64,000 nucleotides of DNA. Source: Nicotiana tabacum (lineage: Eukaryota; Streptophyta; Magnoliopsida; Solanales; Solanaceae). Every line of letters starts with the position of its first letter. The stretch's first letter is position 1. This document shows positions 38,541 through 51,147 of the stretch, piece after piece. Below the pieces are notes generated by a model. The model was not told the origin of the DNA. It saw nothing but the letters and a program-made list of their open reading frames with translations, and did no database searches. The DNA lies in contig NC_134102.1 of assembly GCF_000715075.1 (NCBI RefSeq), positions 110,620,001-110,684,000 on the forward strand. The letters run 5' to 3'. Position numbers and translations under genes: made by a program.

Positions 38541-39046
38541 GGCTGGTAAAGAGTACCTGGATCTGCACAAAAAGATGTACAAAAGCGTAGTATGAGTACA
38601 CAAACAGCGGTACCCAGTAAGTGCCAAGCCTAACCTCGGTAGAGTAGTGACGAGGTCAGATCAGGCCCTACTAGAAAATAATAATTGCATGGTAAAATGT
38701 TTAACAATATAATAAAATAAAATAAAAATGAAAATAAATCAAGTAGCATGTCACTATTTAATTACAAAAAAATAATGGCAAATAATATCTCATGGCTGGT
38801 AAAATGTACCTGAATCTGCACAAAAAGATGTGCAGAAGCGTAGTATGAGTACACCACGGCGGTACCCAGTAAGTGCCAAGCCTAACCTCGGTAGAGTAGT
38901 AACGGGGTCAGGTGAGGCCCTACTGGAATATAATAATGGCATGGTAAAATATTTATCAATATAGTAAAATAAAATGGCATTGGAAGTGAATCAAATAGTA
39001 TGTCACGTTTAATGACACCAAATAATTGCAAATAATATCTCGTGGA
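38541..39046 (+). repeat. 253-bp tandem duplication within one LTR
   Basis: The block starting GGCTGGTAAA at 38541 is repeated from 38794. The partner LTR has a single copy (about 47080-47330). The offset of 253 bp equals the LTR length difference (3395 minus 3142). The two copies have already diverged at several positions. Confidence 0.9.
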
Positions 39047-40464
39047 ATCAAAACAGAATTTTCTTCAACTTTATGAAAATCACAACAATTAATCGAAAGC
39101 AACTATGGCCATAAATCAATATCAACAAGGGCAATATCGAGGTACCGCCTCGTAGTCCCAAATTATAAATAAATTCACAATATCTCATTTCTTTATATCA
39201 CCGCGGGAGCCTTCACAATTTATTTAAAGAAAATATTTTTCCCGAAATAGCATCCCTCATTTTAGCCACCCTTATCACACCGCATGACTTCTAGTAGTTA
39301 CCCCTATTAGCCACGCGTATCAAGCCACCCTTATCTCACCGCATGCGTTTTAACACCCAGACCTTATACCACCTCATGCGTATCAATATCTCAATATATC
39401 ACAATTTGCACCTCAAGTGCTCAAATAATTTAACTTGCCAAAATAATTCAACAACAATATTTTTCCACAATAAAGAGCTCACTGCTCCATCACAATCAGT
39501 ACGGAGATCTTACAAAAATATTCAGGAGTAAATAATTCAGGAAAATAATATTTCAAAATCTTTAACACGTTGCTTCAATATCAAGTTTAAAAATGCTGAA
39601 TACTTCAAATTAATAATGTTTAATTTAAAGAAAATCAACCTTCAAATAATGCACAGAATAAAAGAAACCAAGTTCTAACTAAACAGATAAAACAATTAGC
39701 AGGAGAAGATCAAACAAATTTAAAATATAAATATTTAATCAATGATGAAGAATATAACAAGATAGAATATTTTAATAAATGCACCACAATGATCTACACA
39801 ATTTAAAAATATAATTCTTCACATTTAGCCCGTGTACACACTCGTCACCTCGTGTACACGACTTTCAACACATTTCAATAATCACATTAATATCAATTCT
39901 AGGGAAAATTTTTCCCACACAAGGTTAGACAAGTCACTTACCTCGACTTGCTCCAATTTAATCAAGTATTATGCTTTATCCTTGATTTTCCGACTCCGAT
40001 CGACTCGTATCTAGTCATAATCAATTCGATACAGTCAACAAAAATTATAGCAATCAATTTCATAAGAAAATATTATATTTTTCAATAAAATCCGAAATTA
40101 GCTTAAAATTTCCCCGTATGGCCCACATCATGGAATCCGGCAAAAGTTATAAAATATGAAAGCTCATTCAACCACGAGTCTAACCAGATAAAAATGACTA
40201 AATTCCAACAACGATTCGACCCTCAAATCCACAAATCTATCCAAGAGGGTTTTCAAATTTTTCCAACTTAAATCACCAATTAAATGTTAAAAATATTGAT
40301 GGATTCGGGTAATCTAACCAAGATTGAGTTAAGAACACTTACCCTCAATACTTTTCCTTGAAGATATATCAAAAATCGCCTCTGCTCAAGCTTCAAGTTG
40401 TTAAAAATGGCGAATGGGACGAACCCCCCTGTGTTTTATAACTTACGGATCTGTTCAGGATGAC

Positions 40465-40740
40465 TTCGATCATGGGGTCCGATCCTGGACCTCGATTATG
40501 GGAGTCCGATCATGGGGAGTCCGATCATGGGGAGTCCGATTAAGGGGAGTCCGATCATGGTCCTCGATCATGGACCTCGGTCATGGCCTTCGATCATGGC
40601 CCTCGGTCATGGGGCTCGATCACAGCCATCAATCATGGCTTTGATCTTATTGGCCTTCGATCAGTGGCCTTGGTCATAGCCCTCGATCCTGGGCCTTCGA
40701 TCAGTGGCCTTCAATCATGGATCTCGAGACTGCCTTCGAT
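40465..40740 (+). repeat. GATCATGG-type minisatellite in Tekay LTR
   Basis: Short units such as GGGGAGTCCGATCAT and CCTCGATCATGG repeat with variation. A shorter version lies in the other LTR at about 48755-49015. This lies in the LTR part that varies between Tekay subfamilies (compare 13260-13500). Confidence 0.85.
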
Positions 40741-41582
40741 GCTCAGCTCGATTTCTAGGCAGAAACACATTTCCAACAAAAGGAAATTGCAGCAGCTGTT
40801 CTAGTTCAATTCTTGATCCGTTAACCATCCGAAACTCACCAGAGGCCCTCGGGACCTTAACCAAATATACCAACAAGTCCTAAAACATCATACGAACTTA
40901 GTCGAATCCTTAAATCACCTCAAACAACGCTAAAACCATGAACTACACTCCATTTCAAGCCTAATGAACTTTGAATTTTCTAATTTCTACAAACAACACC
41001 AGAACCTATCAAATCAAGTCCGATTGATCTCAAATTTTGTACGCAAGTCATAAATGACATAACAGAGCTATAAAAATTTTCAGAATCGGATTTTGACCCC
41101 GATATCAGAAAGTCAACCCCTCGGTCAAACTTCCAAAAAATTCAACTTTCGGCATTTCAAGATTAATTCCACCACGGACTTCCAAATAAAATTTCGATCA
41201 TGATCCTAAGTCCAAAATCACCATACGGAACTATTGGAATCATCAAAATTCTATTTCGGGGTCATTTGCACATAATTCGACATCCGGTCACTATTTGAAC
41301 TTAAACTTTAAAATTTTCATCAAAATTCCATATCTCGAACTAGGGACCTCGGAAATTGATCTCGGGCATAAGCCCAAGTCCCAATTCACGATACGGACCT
41401 ATCGAAACTGTCAAAATACTGATCCGAGTCCGTTTGCTCAAAATGTTGACCAAAGTCAACTCAGTTATGTTTTGAACATCTAATTCACATTTTAATCCAT
41501 TTTCACCTGAAAACTTTCCGAAAAAATTTTACGGACTGAACACGCAAGTCGAGTAATGGTAAATGGTGCTTAGATCACATAA

Positions 41583-42595
41583 TTAATCATTAAATTTAAA
41601 GATGATATTTTGGGTCATCACATTCTCCACCTCTAAAACAAACCTTCGTCCTCGAACGGAGTTAGAAAAAGTACCTGAGCTGGTGAATAAGTGTGGATAA
41701 CAGCTACGTATATCATGCTCGACCTCCCAAGTCGCCTCCTCGACCGGATGACCCTCCACTGAACCTTCACAGAAGCAATGTTCTTTGACCTCAGCTTTCA
41801 AACCTGCCTATCTAAAATAGCCACTGGTTCCTCAACATAAGATAGATCCTTGTCCAACTGAACCGAACTGAAGTCTAACACATGAGACAGATCGCCGTGA
41901 TATTTCTGAAGCATAGAAACATGGAATACCGGATGAACCGCAGAAAAACTAGGTGGTAGTGCAAGTCTGTAAGCCACCTCTCCAACTCTCTCAAGAATCT
42001 CAAAAGGCCCAATATACCTAGGGCTCAACTTGCCCTTCTTCCTGAACCTCATCAAACCTTTCATAGGCGAAACCCGGAGCAATACCCGCTCACCAACCAT
42101 GAATGCAACATCACGAACTTTCCGATACGTATAACTCTTCTGTCTAGATTGGGCTGTACGAAGTTGATCCTGAATCAACTTAACTTTCTCCAGGGCATCC
42201 TGAACCAAGTATGTACCCAAAAGTCTAGCCTCACCTGGTTCGAACCAACCCACTGGAGACCGGCACCGCCTACCATACAAGGCCTCATACGGAGCCATCT
42301 GAATGCTTGACTGGTAACTGTTATTGTAAGCAAACTCCGCAAGTGGTAAGAACTGATCCCAAGCACCCCCAAAATCTATTACACACGCACGAAGCATATC
42401 CTCCAGTATCTGAATAGTGCGTTCGGACTGCCCGTCCGTCTGAGGGTGAAATGTTGTACTCAACTCTACCCGAGTACCCAACTCATGCTGTACTGCCCTC
42501 CAAAACCGTAAGGTAAACTGTGTACCCCGGTCAGAGATGATAGATACTGGTACACCGTGAAGTCTGACAATCTCGCGAATATATACTTGAGTCAG
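41583..42595 (-). pseudogene. Tekay integrase C-terminus and chromodomain
   Basis: It continues integrase after a stop at 42596-42598: SIISDRGTQFT carries the second catalytic Asp, then TTFHPQTDGQSERTIQILED carries the catalytic Glu region. GPFEILERVGEVAYRLALPP and HPVFHVSMLQKYHGD (GPF/Y module) follow, and then DKDLSYVEEPVAILDRQV leads into the chromodomain. A frameshift near 41800 displaces its second half (HPVEEATWEVEHDIRSCYPH). The Trp/Glu chromodomain residues are visible. Chromodomains bias integration toward marked heterochromatin. Confidence 0.85.
41623..41637 (-). other. Polypurine tract of Tekay element
   Basis: On the minus strand AGAGGTGGAGAA directly precedes the 3' LTR start TGTGATGACC. 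It would prime plus-strand DNA synthesis. Confidence 0.75.
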
Positions 42596-43822
42596 CTACT
42601 CTGAAGAGTAAGTAGTAATCACAAGAATGAAATGAGTTGATTTGGTCAGCCTATCCACAATCACCCAAACTGCATCACACTTCCGCTGAGTCCGTGGGAG
42701 CCTAACAACGAAATCCATAGTGATCCGCTCCCATTTCCATTCTAGAATCTCTAATTTCTGAAGTAATCCACCCGGTTGCTGATGCTCATATTTCACCTGT
42801 TGACAATTTAGACACCGAGATACATACCCCACTATGTCTTTCTTTATCCGCCTCCACCAATAGTGTTGTCTCAAGTCCTGATACATCTTTGCAGCACCCG
42901 GATGAATGGAGTACCGCGAACTGTGAGCCTCCTGGAGAATCAACTCACGCAAGCCATCCACATTAGGCACACATAGCCTGCCCTGCATACGTAATACATC
43001 GTCATCTCCAATAGTGACTTCCTTGGCATCACCGTACTGAACTGTATCCTTAAGGACAAGCAGATGGGGGTCATCATACTGGCGTTCCCTGATACGATCA
43101 TAAATAGAAGATTGCGAAACCATGCAAGCTAAAACTCGACTCGGCTCGGAAACATCCAATCTAACAAACTGGTTGGCCAAGGCCTGAACATCCAAGGCCA
43201 AAGATCTCTCTGCTACCGGTAAATATACTAAGCTGCCCAAACTCTCCGCCTTACGACTCAAGGCATCGACCACCACATTGGCCTTCCTAGGATGATAGAG
43301 AATAGTGATATCATAATCCTTAATCAACTCCAACCACCTTCGTTGCCGCAAGTTAAGATCCTTCTATTTAAAAAGATGTTGTAGACTCCGGTGATCGGTG
43401 TAGATATCACAATGGACACCATATAAATAATGCCGCCAAAATTTTAAGGCATGAACAATAGCTGCTAACTCCAGGTCATGTACAAGATAATTCTTCTCAT
43501 GTACTTTTAACTGTCTGGACGCATAGGCAATCACCCTACCGTCTTGCATCAACACTGCGCCGAGATCAATACACGACGTGTCACAATACACAGTATAAGA
43601 TCCTGTACCTGTAGGTAATACCAATACTGGGGCTGTAGTCAAAGCTGTCTTGAGCTTTTGGAAGCTCTCCTCACATTCCTCGGTCCACCTGAACGGAACA
43701 CCCTTCTGGGTCAATTTGGTCATAGATGCAACAATAGATGAGAAACTACTTAAAATCGGCGATAATACCCATCCAAACCAAGGAAACTCCGGATTTTCGT
43801 AACTGAGGACGGTCTGGACCAA
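42596..43822 (-). pseudogene. Tekay RNase H and integrase N-terminal/core
   Basis: RNase [19 protein letters not shown], then [35 protein letters not shown] and [11 protein letters not shown]. After an in-frame TAG at about 43361-43363 comes QRRWLELIKDYDITILYHP and DALSRKA. The integrase HHCC zinc finger follows (HSSRYSIHPGAAKMYQDL, CLNCQQVKYEHQ), then the first catalytic Asp in MDFVVRLPRTQ and VIVDRLTKSTHF. A second stop lies at 42596-42598. A frameshift separates this from RT at about 43750-43820. Confidence 0.87.
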
Positions 43823-45684
43823 CTCTGCACTGCTTCAATCTTCTTTGGATCTACCTTGAGTCCCTCACACGAAACTATATGACCCAAAAATCCCACTAAA
43901 TCAAGCCAGAATTCACACTTTGAAAATTTTGCATATAATTTCCTTTCTCTCAAAATCTGAAGCACAGTCCTCAGGTGTTGTTCATGATCTTCCCGACTCC
44001 GGGAATACACCAGAATGTTGTCAATAAACACAATGACGAAGGAATCAAGATAGGGTTGAAATACACTATTTATTAAGTGCATAAATACTACTGGGGCATT
44101 GGTCAGCCAAAAAGACATCACAAGGAACTCGTAATGACCGTACCGAGTCCTGAAAGCCGTCTTCGGAATATCTGGCTCCCGAATCTTCAACTGATGATAG
44201 CATGAACGCAAGTCAATTTTAGAGAATACCCTGGCACCCTGAAGTTGATCAAATAAGTCATCAATACCTGGCAATGGATACCTGTTCTTCACTGTAACCT
44301 TGTTCAACTTGCACATCCGCATAGAACCATCCTTCTTCTTTACAAATAAAACAAGAGCACCCCACGGCGATACACTAGGCCGAATGAAACCCTTATCAAG
44401 CAATTCCTGTAACTGTTCTTTTAATTCTTTCAACTCTGCCGGGGCCATACGGTATGGTGGAATAGAAATGGGCTGAGTACCCGGTAATAAATCAATACCA
44501 AAATCAATATTCCTGTCAGGTGGCATACCTCGAAGATCTGCTGGAAATACATCAAGAAAATCCCTGACTATAGGAACTGACTCTACAGTAGGAGTATCAA
44601 TACTAACATCTCTCACATAGGCCAGATATGTATCACATCCCTTCTCAACCATTCGTTGAGCTTTAAGAAATGAAACAACCTTTCTAGGAATATGATCCGA
44701 GGTACCTCTCCACTCTAGCTGCGGTAGACCCAGCATAGCTAATGTCACCGTCTTGGCGTAACAATCAAGAATATCATGATAGGGCGACAACCAGTCCATG
44801 CCCAAAATAATATCGAAATCCACCATACTGAGCAATAATAAATCAGCTCTGGTCTCAAAACCACTGATAACAATTAAACACGACCGATACACACGGTCCA
44901 CAATAATGAATTCACCCACGGGTGTAGATACATAAATAGAAGAACTCAAGTAATCACGTGATACGCCCAAATACGGGGCAAAATAAGATGACACATAAGA
45001 ATAAGTGGAGCCTGGATCAAATAAAACTGATGCATCTCTATGACATACCGGAATAATACCTTTGATAACAGAATCGGATGCAACGACATCTGTCCTAGCA
45101 GGAAGGGCATAATATCTGGCCTGACCTCCTCCTCTAGGGCGACCTCTACCTGCTCGACCTCCACCTCTAGCTGGCTGTGCAGGTGGAGTGGCAACTAGTG
45201 CAGTAATCATGGCTTGAGAAGCCTGAGGACCCTGTGGAATAGGTGGGGCTTGAGAAATTTGTGGGGGTGCACCCCTCCTAAATCTGGGGCAATCTCTCAT
45301 AATATGACAAGTGTCACCACACTCAAAATAAGCCCTCGGAGGATGTGGCTGTTGGGACTGGCTCGGGCCTGATCGACTAGACTGTCCGCTGAAAGCACCC
45401 CGTACAGGAGGTACAGAAGACACTGGTGGTGCATAATATGGAACATGAACTCTAGGAGTGGTCGGAATACCACTGGAAGCTGGAAGTGCTGAATGAATAG
45501 GATGACTCACATAACCTCTACCATGACGGGCTGCAGCTGGGGCACGAGAATTATTATATGTTCCAGAATCTCGGGGTCTCTTAGCTTCCCTTTCTTCCCT
45601 CTCCCGAGTCTGCATACCTTCCAATCTTCTAGCAATTGACACCACCTGTTGGTATGTGATGTCCATCTCTAGCTCTCGGGCCAT
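43750..45684 (-). pseudogene. Tekay gag C-terminus, protease and reverse transcriptase
   Basis: A 644-codon open stretch. It includes the gag zinc knuckle [17 protein letters not shown], whose first Cys is replaced by Phe. The protease site [14 protein letters not shown] is followed by [21 protein letters not shown] runs from [20 protein letters not shown] through [15 protein letters not shown] to the catalytic box, which here reads FIDN instead of FIDD. Residues are missing after MRMC, where family members have the IDYR block. Both defects would abolish RT activity even without the stops. The start at 45684 is not a natural one. Confidence 0.88.
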
Positions 45685-46566
45685 ACTGTATCTGATACTA
45701 GGATGAAGACCCTAAATAAATCTGTGAACCCGCTCTCGAACAGTAGCAACTAAGGCTGGTGCATGCCTAGCCAAATCACTGAATCGGACCGCATACTCTG
45801 ACATAGTCATAGAGCCCTGGCGCAACTGCTCAAACTCTGCACGCCATGCATCCCTAAGACTCTGAGGAACATACTCCCTTAAGAACATATCCGAAAATTG
45901 AGTCTAAGTGAGTGAAGATGCCTCAGCGGGACTATCCAACTCATATGCCCGCCACCACTGGTAGGCTGCTCCTCTAAACTGGAATGCAGTGAAAGAAACC
46001 CCACTGGAATCCACAATACCCATAGTACGAAGGATACGGTGACATTCCTCCAGGAAAACTTAAGCATCCTCTGAAGCTAAGCCGCCGAAAGTGGGAGGGT
46101 GGTACTTCTTATACCTCTCGAGCCTGAGCTGCTCCCCCTCTGAAACTGCTGTTCTAATATCAGGTCGAACTGGGACAACTGGTTGCACCGGTATAACCTC
46201 TGGGGCATGGTCAACTTGGGCACGTGGCTCTAGAGTATGGGCGGCGAGAATCTGCGCTCCTCCCCCAGCCTGAGATGTGGCAGGAGCAAGTGGAATTAAT
46301 CATGCTTGAGCTAAAGTGCCAAACATGCTCAAAAACTGGGCAAGAGTCTCCTGAAGTGCAGGAGTAGTAACAGACGTCTCAGGTGCCTGCTCTCCAACTG
46401 GAGCTACTGGTGGCTCTGGTGCAGCAGTTCGTGCAGGTGCTCTGGCTGTACCACGTGGTCTTCCTCGGCCTCTGTCTCGGCCTCTGCCTCGACCCCGGCC
46501 TCTTGCGGCTCCAACAGGGGGCGCGGGTGTCTGATCATCAGATCCAGTTGTGCGTGTCCTCATCAT
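45685..46566 (-). pseudogene. Tekay gag, N-terminal part with stops
   Basis: The ATG pair at 46561-46566 opens MMRTRTTGSDDQ, followed by an Arg-Gly-rich stretch and a Pro/Ala linker. Past a TAA at about 46298-46300 come KYHPPTFGG, FEECHRIL-type and GAAYQWWRAYE gag-helix motifs. Further in-frame stops lie at about 46061, 45903 and 45712. Gag forms the virus-like particle in the family; this one cannot be made whole. Confidence 0.8.
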
Positions 46567-46752
46567 CTGCGGTAGAATAGAAAGACAATTGTTTAGAACT
46601 TTGAAATCAACAAAGGCGCACGATAAGGAATCAAAGAAGTGAATATTTCTTAACAGTTCCATAGCCTCTCAAAGATAAGTATAGACGTCTCCGTACCGAT
46701 CCGCAAGACTCTACTAAAGTTGTTTGTGACTCATAACACCTGTGAACCTAGT

Positions 46753-46767
46753 GCTCTGATACCAACT
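46753..46767 (-). other. Primer-binding site (tRNA-iMet) of Tekay element
   Basis: The minus strand reads AGTTGGTATCAGAGC directly after the 5' LTR end, including the perfect initiator-Met complement TGGTATCAGAGC. Confidence 0.92.
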
Positions 46768-49700
46768 TGTCACGACCCCAAATTTTCCTCCGTAGGGGTG
46801 TCGTGATGACACCTAGTCTCTAAGACTAGGTAAGCCTATCAATGCGGAATAATCATAAATATCTGAAAATAAATAATCTACAATTCAAATGATTACAACT
46901 TCCAAAACCAGGTAGAAATAAGTCACAAGCATCTAAGAATTCATTCTCAATGTCTCTATAAGTCAAGGTCTAAATAAAATATAAGGAAGCAACATAAAAT
47001 GATAGAAGGGGACTCCGGAGTCTGCGGACGCTGGCAGATATACCTCGAAGTCTCCGTACGCAGGTAACTCAGTGACGTCTAGGCTGGTAAAATGTACCTG
47101 GATCTGCACAAAAAGATGTGCAGAAGCGTAGTATGAGTACACCACAGCGGTACCCAATAAGTGCCAAGCCTAACCTCGGTAGAGTAGTGACGAGGTCAGG
47201 TGAGGCCCTACTGGAATATAATAATGGCATGGTAAAATATTTATCAATATAGTAAAATAAAATGGCATTGGAAGTGAATCAAATAGTATGTCACGTTTAA
47301 TGACACCAAATAATTGCAAATAATATCTCGTGGAATCAAAACAGAATTTTCTTCAACTTTATGAAAATCACAACAATTAATCGAAAGCAACTATGGCCAT
47401 AAATCAATATCAACAAGGGTAATACCGAGGTACCGCCTCGTAGTCCCAAATTATAAATAAATTCACAATATCTCATTTTCTTATATCACCGCGGGAGCCT
47501 TCACAATTTATTTAAAGAAAATATTTTTCTCGAAATAGCATCCCGCGTTTTAGCCACCCTTATCACACCGCATGACTTCTAGTAGTTACCCCTACTAGCC
47601 ACGCGTATCAAGCCACATTTATCTCACCGCATGCATTTTAACACCCAGACCTTATACCACCGCATGCGTATCAATATCTCAATATATCACAATTTGTACC
47701 TCAAGTGCCCAAATAATTTAACTTGCCAAAATAATTCAACAATAATATTTTTCCACAATAAAGAGCTCACTGCTCCATCACAATCAGTACGGAGATCTTA
47801 CAAAAATATTCAGGAGTAAATAATTCAGGAAAATAATATTTCAAAATCTTTAATACGTTGCTTCAATATCAAGTTTAAAAATGCCGAATACTTCAAATTA
47901 ATAATGTTTAATTTAAAGAAAATCAACCTTCAAATAATGCACAGAATAAAAAAAACCAAGTTCCAACTAAACAGATAAAACAATTAGCAGGAGAAGATCA
48001 AACAAATTTAAAATATAAATATTTAATCAACGATGAAGAATATAACAAGATAGAATATTTTAATAAATGCACCACAATGATCTACACAATTTAAAAATAT
48101 AATTCTTCACATTTAGCCCGTGTACACACTCGTCACCTCGTGTACATGACTTTCAACATATTTCAATAATCACATTAATATCAATTATAGGGAAATTTTC
48201 CCCCACATAAGGTTAGACAAGTCACTTACCTCGACTTGCTCCAATTTAATCAAGTATTATGATTTATCCTCAATTTTCCGATTCCGATCGACTCGTATCT
48301 AGTCATAATCAATTCGATACAGTCAACAAAAATTATAGCAATCAATTTCACAAGAAAATATTATATTTTTCAATAAAATTCGAAATTAGCTCAAAATTTT
48401 TCCATATGGCCCACATCACAGAATTCGGCGAAAGTTACGAAATATGAACGCACATTCAACCACGAGTCTAACCATACCAAAATGACTAAATTCCAATAAC
48501 GATTCAACCCTCAAATCCACAAATCTATCCAAGAGGGTTTTTCAAATTTTTCCAACTTAAATCACCAATTAAATATTAAAAACAGTGATAGATTCGGGTA
48601 ATCTAACCAAGATTGAGTTAAGAACACTTACTCCAATATTTTTCCTTGAAGATATATCAAAAATCGCCCCTGCTCAAGCTCCAAGTTGTTAAAAATGGCG
48701 AATGGGACGAAACCCCCCTGTTTTTATAACTTACGGATATGTTCAGGGTGACCTCGATCATGGGGTCCGATCCTGGACCTCGATCATGGGAGTCCGATCA
48801 CGGGGAGTCTGATTAAGGGGAGTCCGATCATGGTCCTCGATCATGGACCTTGGTCATGGCCTTCGATCATAGCCCTCAACCTTGGGGCTCGATCACAGCC
48901 ATCAATCCTGGCTATCGATCATGGCTTTGATCTTTATGACCTTCGATCACTGGCCTTGGTCATAGCCCTCGATCCTGGGCCTTCGATCAGTGGCCTTCAA
49001 TCATGGATCTCGAGACTGCCTTCGATTCTCAGCTCGATTTCTGGGCAGAAACACATTTCCAAGAGAAGGAAATTGCAGCAGCTGTTCTAGTTCAATTCTT
49101 GATCCGTTAACCATTCGAAACTCACCCGAGGCCCTCGGGACCTCAACCAAATATACCAATAAGTACTAAAACATCATACAAACTTAGTCGAATCCTTAAA
49201 TCACCTCAAACAATGCTAAAACCATGAATTACACCCCAATTCAAGCCTAATGAACTTTGAAATTTTTAATTTCTACAAACAACACGAGAACCTATCAAAT
49301 CAAGTCCAATTGACCTCAAATTTTGCACGCAAGTCATAAATGACATAACTGATCTATGAAAATTTTCAGAATTGGATTTCGACCCCGATATCAAAAAGTC
49401 GACCCCTCGGTCAAACTTTCAAAAAATTCAACTTTCAGCATTTCAAGTCTAATTCCACCACAGACTTCCAAATAAAATTTCGATCACGCTTCTAAGTCCA
49501 AAATCATCATACGGAGCTGTTGGAATCATCAAAATTCTATTCCGGGGTCATTTGCACATAATTCGATATCTGGTCACTATTTGAACTTAAACTTTAAATT
49601 TTTCATCAAAATTCCATATCTAGGGTTAGGGATCTCGGAATTTGATTTCGGGCATACGCCCAAGTTTCAATTCACGATACGGACCTATCGGAACTGTCAA

Positions 49701-49909
49701 AACACTAATCCGAGTCTGTTTGCTCAAAATATTGACCAAAGTCAACTCAGTTATGTTTTAAACATCTAATTCATATTTTAATCTATTTTTCACCTGAAAA
49801 CTTTTCGGAAATTTTTTACGGACTGCACACTCAAGTCGAAAAATGGTAAATAGTGCTTAGATCACATAATTAATCATTAAATTTAAAGATGACATTTTGG
49901 GTTATCACA
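46768..49909 (-). repeat. 5' LTR of Tekay element, 3142 bp
   Basis: On plus it runs TGTCACGACCCC to GGGTTATCACA. Collinear with 38228-41622 apart from the 253-bp duplication, a shorter GATCATGG array and scattered substitutions. ORFs inside are spurious. Confidence 0.93.
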
Positions 49910-51147
49910 TAACCGCAGGAAATATCATGTTTTAACTTTCATATTCTGGCACACAAGTGCCTTAACTGTAAAACCTATAATATAAGGCAAATAAGAGTTG
50001 GTCCCAGTTCATGCTCATCTAGAATATAAGAGATGTCCTGATGAGAATCTTATTTGAGACATAGACGTGGAGTATCTTATTTTTTGTTTATCCCAAATGT
50101 TTATCGTCGGGGAAGCGGCAAAGTACCTCCTCGTTGTAATTTGCAACAAGGAAAAACACGCCAACATAAGAATTGAAAGAGACTTGGATAGCCATACCAT
50201 TTGATTATGTTTTGTGGAGCTTACAGAAGAGGAGAGAGGTCATCAAATGTCCTAAGCCATAATTGATGTCACTAAATTAGACTATTCTATTTTAGTAAAT
50301 CTTTCAAACCTTATACATTATTTATGAATAATTTGTATATTTTTATTTTGCAATGTTGTTTATATCTCATTTTATTATTTGCAATGTTGTTTATATCTCA
50401 TTTGATACTAACCTGATAAAAAATAATTAGTTTTAAGTTTCACACTATTGGGCCCGTGCTGGTGCGGGCCATCTTCGCCTAGTTTAGAATAAAGTATTGG
50501 ACCATTATCAACACCTGATGGCCTGGTCCAGTATAACCCCGATAAGCCCAACATAAAGTTTTGGTAGGGCCCAATTGAAGACACAACATGGGCCCCATTC
50601 AAGCCATGACAGGTGCTGACTCATCAGTTTCAGTCTTCAGTCTTCTACCAATAATAATGAATACGTCACGTGACCCAACTGAGCCAAGTAGGTCCCATCC
50701 CTTTACACTTTTTCCCGCCAACTGTTACCTTACAAGGGTTCAGTCACTTGACTCCTCGTGCACTTTTTTTTCCCAACAGCTGGAAATCCAATCAACGGTT
50801 CAGGGCCCACTAAAACCTCTATCCAACGGCCCATATCCGTCCAATCAATTTCCCAATCGCATTATTATCAGTGCTTAATGTTATTGTCGCTACCCCTCTC
50901 TTGAAATTCCCCCATCATTAGTGCCCTTTCTTTATACACAGATAATACTACTATTTCTGCGTTGTGAATTTTTAATATTTTCTACACATTTACTGGGTTG
51001 AATTTGATTTTTTTAAATTCCTGAGAAGTGTGGTTTTTTGTTTGGATTTGGTTTTGATTAGAACATGGGTTTAATTTGTTGAACTATTTTTTTTTTTTAT
51101 GAGAAGTTTTTGATGGAGAAAGGATAGGGTTTTAAAAGGTTAAAGAG
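49910..51147. other. Upstream region of the SET-domain gene
   Basis: The first about 550 bp after the Tekay LTR is unclassified and does not continue the interrupted copia gag. A GGGCCC-rich stretch at about 50440-50600 and CTTTATACACAG at 50930-50941 (TATA-like) precede a leader rich in T. Transcription probably starts near 50960, giving a 5'UTR of about 190 bp; this is inference. Confidence 0.5.

Larger units (their letters stand above)
38228..41622 (-). repeat. 3' LTR of Tekay element, 3395 bp
   Basis: On plus it runs TGTCACGACCCC to GGGTCATCACA. It is 253 bp longer than the partner LTR because of one tandem duplication (38541-39046). It includes the GATCATGG-rich minisatellite at about 40465-40740. 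ORFs inside (for example the MGVRSWGVRSWG-type frame at 40414-40644) are repeat artefacts. Confidence 0.93.
38228..49909 (-). mobile_element. Tekay/Del chromovirus (Ty3/gypsy), 11.7 kb
   Basis: A minus-strand element: 5' LTR 46768-49909, PBS 46753-46767, gag, protease, RT, RNase H, integrase and chromodomain, then PPT and 3' LTR 38228-41622. LTRs above 3 kb, TGTGAT...GTGACA ends and a C-terminal chromodomain are features of the Tekay/Del clade. The internal region of about 5.1 kb carries many stops and frameshifts. No 5-bp target duplication is seen: GCAAT on the left, TAACC on the right. The two LTRs differ by scattered substitutions plus one 253-bp duplication. Confidence 0.92.

Noticed and set aside
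40414..40804. ORFs rich in RSWGVRSWG-type repeats
   Set aside because: They are translations of the GATCATGG minisatellite inside a Tekay LTR and recur with frame changes in the partner LTR.
45010..45030. Tekay protease DPG instead of DSG/DTG as an inactivating mutation
   Set aside because: As far as I recall, [12 protein letters not shown] is the common form in Solanaceae members of this clade, so it is probably not a lesion.
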